Shown here piece after piece: positions 4,645-6,592 of a stretch of DNA of 6,592 bases; position 1 is the first letter of the stretch, and each line of letters opens with the position of its first letter. The notes under the pieces were generated by a model, which saw only the letters and a program-made list of their open reading frames with translations, was not told the origin of the DNA and made no database searches. The DNA is from JBDTDV01 sp039922875 (lineage in GTDB: Bacteria > Actinomycetota > Actinomycetes > Actinomycetales > Microbacteriaceae): NCBI GenBank assembly GCA_039922875.1, contig JBDTDV010000081.1, positions 1-6,592 of the forward strand, given 5' to 3'. The translations under genes were made by a program, and so were the position numbers.

Positions 4645-5673
4645 GTGACTTACATTCCTGCTGAAAGCCGTTACGATTCGATTCCCTACCGCCGCACCGG
4701 CCGAAGCGGCCTGAAACTCCCGGCGATCTCGCTGGGGCTGTGGCAGAACTTCGGCAACACCACGCCGCTGGACACCCAGCGTGCGATCCTGCGCCGGGCG
4801 TTCGATCTCGGTGTCACCCATTTCGATCTGGCGAACAACTACGGCCCGCCGTACGGCAGCGCCGAGACCAACTTCGGCCAGCTGATGCGCGAGGACTTCC
4901 GGCCGCACCGGGACGAGCTGATCATCTCCAGTAAGGCCGGCTACGACATGTGGCCGGGGCCGTACGGCGACTGGGGCTCCCGGAAGTACCTGTTGGCCAG
5001 CCTCGATCAGTCGCTGGATCGGATGGGCCTGGACTACGTCGACATCTTTTACTCGCACCGGTCCGACCCGGACACGCCGCTGGAAGAGACCATGGGTGCC
5101 CTGCACACCGCGGTGACCAGCGGACGCGCCTTGTACGCCGGAATCTCCTCATACTCACCGGAGCGCACCAGGCAGGCTGCGGCGATTCTGGCCGATCTCG
5201 GCACCCCGCTGACCATCCACCAGCCGTCGTATTCGATGTTCAACCGCTGGGTCGAGGGCGGTCTGCTGCAGAGCCTGGGCGAGCTCGGTGTCGGCTGCAT
5301 CGCCTTCTCGCCACTGGCGCAGGGGCTACTGACGGATCGGTATCTACACGGGATCCCGCAGGATTCCCGGGTGGCTCGGGAAGGATCCGCGCGCCGAGAG
5401 ATGGTGAATGATCAGACCCTGGCGAGTATTCGGGCGCTGACCGAGATCGCCGCCAATCGCGGCCAGTCGCTAGCTCAGATGGCGATCGCCTGGGTGCTGC
5501 GCAACGACCAGGTCACCTCGGCGTTGGTCGGCGCGTCCTCGGTGGCGCAACTGGAGACGAACATCGCCGCGGCCGCCACGGTCTCGTTCACGGATGCGGA
5601 GCTCACCGCGATCGACGAACACGCCACCGATAAGGGGATTAACATCTGGGCATCCTCCAGCGCCGTCCGATAG
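4645..5673 (+). CDS. Aldo-keto reductase, GprA/YghZ-like (L-glyceraldehyde 3-phosphate / methylglyoxal reductase family)
   Basis: A 342-residue (beta/alpha)8 aldo-keto reductase that matches the E. coli GprA (YghZ, AKR14) sequence pattern closely over its whole length: YRRTGRSGLKLPAISLGLW (15-33), THFDLANNYGPPYGSAE, ELIISSKAGYDMWPGPYG, SRKYLLASLDQSL, YVDIFYSHRSD, ALYAGISSYSPERT, IHQPSYSMFNRWVEGG, CIAFSPLAQGLLTDRYL, GIPQDSR. The catalytic tetrad is present as Asp61, Tyr66, Lys97 and His138. The E. coli enzyme uses NADPH to reduce L-glyceraldehyde 3-phosphate and methylglyoxal; cytosolic. Length is close to the E. coli protein (346). The GTG start is favoured by AGGA 7 nt upstream. It is divergent from the IclR-family gene with the large dyad between them, so co-regulation with the E1/lipoyl genes is plausible. 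Exact substrate here is inferred from family only. Confidence 0.93.
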   Translation: MTYIPAESRYDSIPYRRTGRSGLKLPAISLGLWQNFGNTTPLDTQRAILRRAFDLGVTHFDLANNYGPPYGSAETNFGQLMREDFRPHRDELIISSKAGYDMWPGPYGDWGSRKYLLASLDQSLDRMGLDYVDIFYSHRSDPDTPLEETMGALHTAVTSGRALYAGISSYSPERTRQAAAILADLGTPLTIHQPSYSMFNRWVEGGLLQSLGELGVGCIAFSPLAQGLLTDRYLHGIPQDSRVAREGSARREMVNDQTLASIRALTEIAANRGQSLAQMAIAWVLRNDQVTSALVGASSVAQLETNIAAAATVSFTDAELTAIDEHATDKGINIWASSSAVR

Positions 5674-5708
5674 TGGGCTGCGCGGCGTGCGCGGTCGGCT
5701 AGACGCGG

Positions 5709-5714
5709 TTGAAT
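5709..5714 (+). promoter_or_regulatory. Possible -10 element giving a leaderless PPOX transcript
   Basis: TTGAAT (4 of 6 to TATAAT) ends 6 nt before ATG 5721, the spacing expected if transcription starts at or next to the A of the start codon. No Shine-Dalgarno-like sequence is seen before this ATG. Leaderless genes are common in actinobacteria. No clear -35 was found. Confidence 0.25.
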
Positions 5715-5720
5715 AGAAGC

Positions 5721-6113
5721 ATGACAACAACGATTCCCGCAGAGTACCTTGACCTTCTCGAGCAACCGAACTTCGCCGTGCTGGGTACGGTGCGACCGGA
5801 TGACACGGTGCAGGTGAATCCGATGTGGTTCGAATACGACGGCAGCCAGATCAAGTTCACCCACACCACCAAGCGCGCCAAGTTCCGCAATCTGAAGCAC
5901 AACCCAGCGATGAGCATGCTGGTGGTCGATCCGAAGGATCCGCTGCGCTACCTCGAGGTGCGCGGGAAGCTCGTCGAGGCGACTCCCGACCCGACCGGGT
6001 CGTTCTACGTGCGGCTGGGTAAGCGCTACGGCAACGCAGGGCAGGAGCCGCCAGACGACAAGGCCGACCGGGTCATCCTGGTGATGAGCATCGACACGGT
6101 CGCCATCAAGTAG
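5721..6113 (+). CDS. PPOX-class F420/flavin-dependent protein (split beta-barrel fold)
   Basis: A 130-residue single-domain protein of the pyridoxamine 5'-phosphate oxidase-like split beta-barrel type, closest in pattern to the small actinobacterial PPOX class F420-dependent enzymes. Visible: AVLGTVRPDDTVQVNPMWFEYDG (starting at 19) as the first barrel strands, THTTKRAKFRNLKHNPAMSMLVVD (47-70) with basic residues that typically contact cofactor phosphate, and DPLRYLEVRGKL (73-84). Members bind F420, FMN or related cofactors in the cytosol and reduce a wide range of small molecules; the physiological substrate is usually unknown. ATG 5721 is preferred to an in-frame TTG at 5709, since the first conserved segment follows soon after and 5709 overlaps a plausible -10. 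It lies 47 bp after the reductase on the same strand, so it could be co-transcribed or have its own leaderless promoter. Cofactor choice cannot be settled by eye. Confidence 0.85.
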   Translation: MTTTIPAEYLDLLEQPNFAVLGTVRPDDTVQVNPMWFEYDGSQIKFTHTTKRAKFRNLKHNPAMSMLVVDPKDPLRYLEVRGKLVEATPDPTGSFYVRLGKRYGNAGQEPPDDKADRVILVMSIDTVAIK

Positions 6114-6143
6114 GCGCGGCCCGTTTGCTGGCTTAGTCCGCGC
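6114..6143 (+). terminator. Possible terminator after the PPOX gene
   Basis: GCGCGG (6114-6119) and CCGCGC (6138-6143) are perfect 6-bp arms with an 18-nt loop, directly after the PPOX stop. The loop is long and no T-run follows, so the call is weak; it lies in the convergent gap where a terminator is expected. Confidence 0.3.
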
Positions 6144-6152
6144 GAGGCAGTC

Positions 6153-6170
6153 GCCGGGTGCGACCCCGGC
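6153..6170 (-). terminator. Hairpin directly after the recQ-like stop codon
   Basis: GCCGGG (6153-6158) and CCCGGC (6165-6170) form a perfect 6-bp stem with a 6-nt loop, starting at the base after the minus-strand stop. It lacks a U-tract but is well placed to end transcription of the leftward gene in a 57-bp convergent gap. Confidence 0.4.
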
Positions 6171-6592
6171 TCAGGCCTTCAGCGCAAGCGCGAACGGCAG
6201 CACGGCGCCCGCGCCGGCACTTCGAAGCAGGCATCCGGCGACAGTCAGCGTCCACCGGCTGTCGACCAGGTCGTCGACGAGCAGGATCGGGCGGCCGAGG
6301 AACGGCACGAGTGCCTCGGTGAGCTCCGCGCCCACGGCGAACCGCCCCCAGAGCCCCGCCAGCCGGTAGGCGCTGTTGCCACCTGGGGCGCCAGACGGCC
6401 CGCCGTCGACGAGCTCCAGTGAGCCCAACCAGGGCAGCCGGCCCGCTTCGGCAATGCCTCGGGCCACCGAGTCGATCAATGCCGGATGCCGCCGGGACGG
6501 CACACCGACGACCGCCACCGGCCGATCCGCCCAATCCCAGTCCGCCAGCACCCGAAAGCAGGCCCGGATCATGGCGGGAGTCGCCGGGGCAT
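6171..6592 (-). CDS. recQ: RecQ-family DNA helicase, C-terminal phosphoribosyltransferase-like module (partial)
   Basis: The minus-strand frame is open from the right edge to TGA at 6173-6171, giving 139 residues of C-terminus. Upstream codons (APATPA before the first Met) stay open, so the Met at 6572 is internal rather than the start. The segment holds VVGVPSRRHPALIDSVARG, GRLPWLG, a Gly/Pro-rich GGPSGAPGGNSAYRL, then GRPILLVDDLVDSRWTLT with the DD pair (6270-6275) of the PRPP-binding-type motif, and ends in LPFALALKA. This pattern is what I recall at the end of actinobacterial proteins annotated as ATP-dependent DNA helicase RecQ, where a phosphoribosyltransferase-like fold follows the helicase. 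The helicase domains lie outside the window, so the RecQ assignment rests on this recollection; a free-standing or ComF-like phosphoribosyltransferase is the alternative. Confidence 0.68.
   Translation of the reverse strand, partial: APATPAMIRACFRVLADWDWADRPVAVVGVPSRRHPALIDSVARGIAEAGRLPWLGSLELVDGGPSGAPGGNSAYRLAGLWGRFAVGAELTEALVPFLGRPILLVDDLVDSRWTLTVAGCLLRSAGAGAVLPFALALKA

Noticed and set aside
1..6592. CRISPR array, tRNA, insertion sequence, phage or attachment site
   Set aside because: No spaced direct repeats, tRNA-like cloverleaf, transposase or integrase pattern was seen; the region looks like core or ordinary accessory chromosome.

Overview
The window looks like ordinary chromosomal DNA of a high-GC actinobacterium. 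The signs are heavy G/C at third codon positions, GTG start codons, an Ala-rich protein tail, a PPOX-fold protein of the F420/flavin-binding type typical of Actinomycetota, and a RecQ-type C-terminus carrying a phosphoribosyltransferase-like module. The genus cannot be fixed from the sequence alone. No tRNA, rRNA, insertion sequence or CRISPR array was seen.

Layout from left to right: (1) the last 49 codons of an ammonium transporter (+). (2) A complete TehA/Mae1/SLAC1-family membrane transporter (+, ATG at 240), whose 3' end overlaps the next gene tail-to-tail by 8 bp. (3) On the minus strand, read right to left, an IclR-family regulator (3753-4523), then E1 alpha (2639-3646), E1 beta (1527-2642) and a free-standing 76-residue lipoyl-domain protein (1300-1530). 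The three enzyme genes are joined by 4-nt stop/start overlaps (ATGA and GTGA), so they form one translationally coupled unit. (4) Divergent from the regulator, a GprA/YghZ-like aldo-keto reductase (+, GTG at 4645). (5) A small PPOX-class flavin/F420-dependent protein (+, 5721-6113). (6) On the minus strand, the C-terminus of a RecQ-family protein running off the right edge.

The most interesting part is the block from 1300 to 5673. E1 alpha and E1 beta resemble the ThDP-dependent E1 of acetoin/2-oxoacid dehydrogenase complexes. Where an E2 acyltransferase would be expected there is only a lone lipoyl carrier domain, and no E2 or E3 gene follows. The adjacent regulator and the divergent aldo-keto reductase suggest one catabolic or detoxification module acting on a small hydroxyketone, 2-oxoacid or 2-oxoaldehyde; that is inference. 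The 121-bp gap between regulator and reductase holds a 63-bp interrupted palindrome centred on 4590 (23 of 31 pairs match), the obvious candidate operator. A second, 30-bp dyad lies just upstream of E1 alpha.

All intergenic gaps are short (under about 125 bp); several contain GC-rich hairpins that could act as terminators but lack a U-tract.
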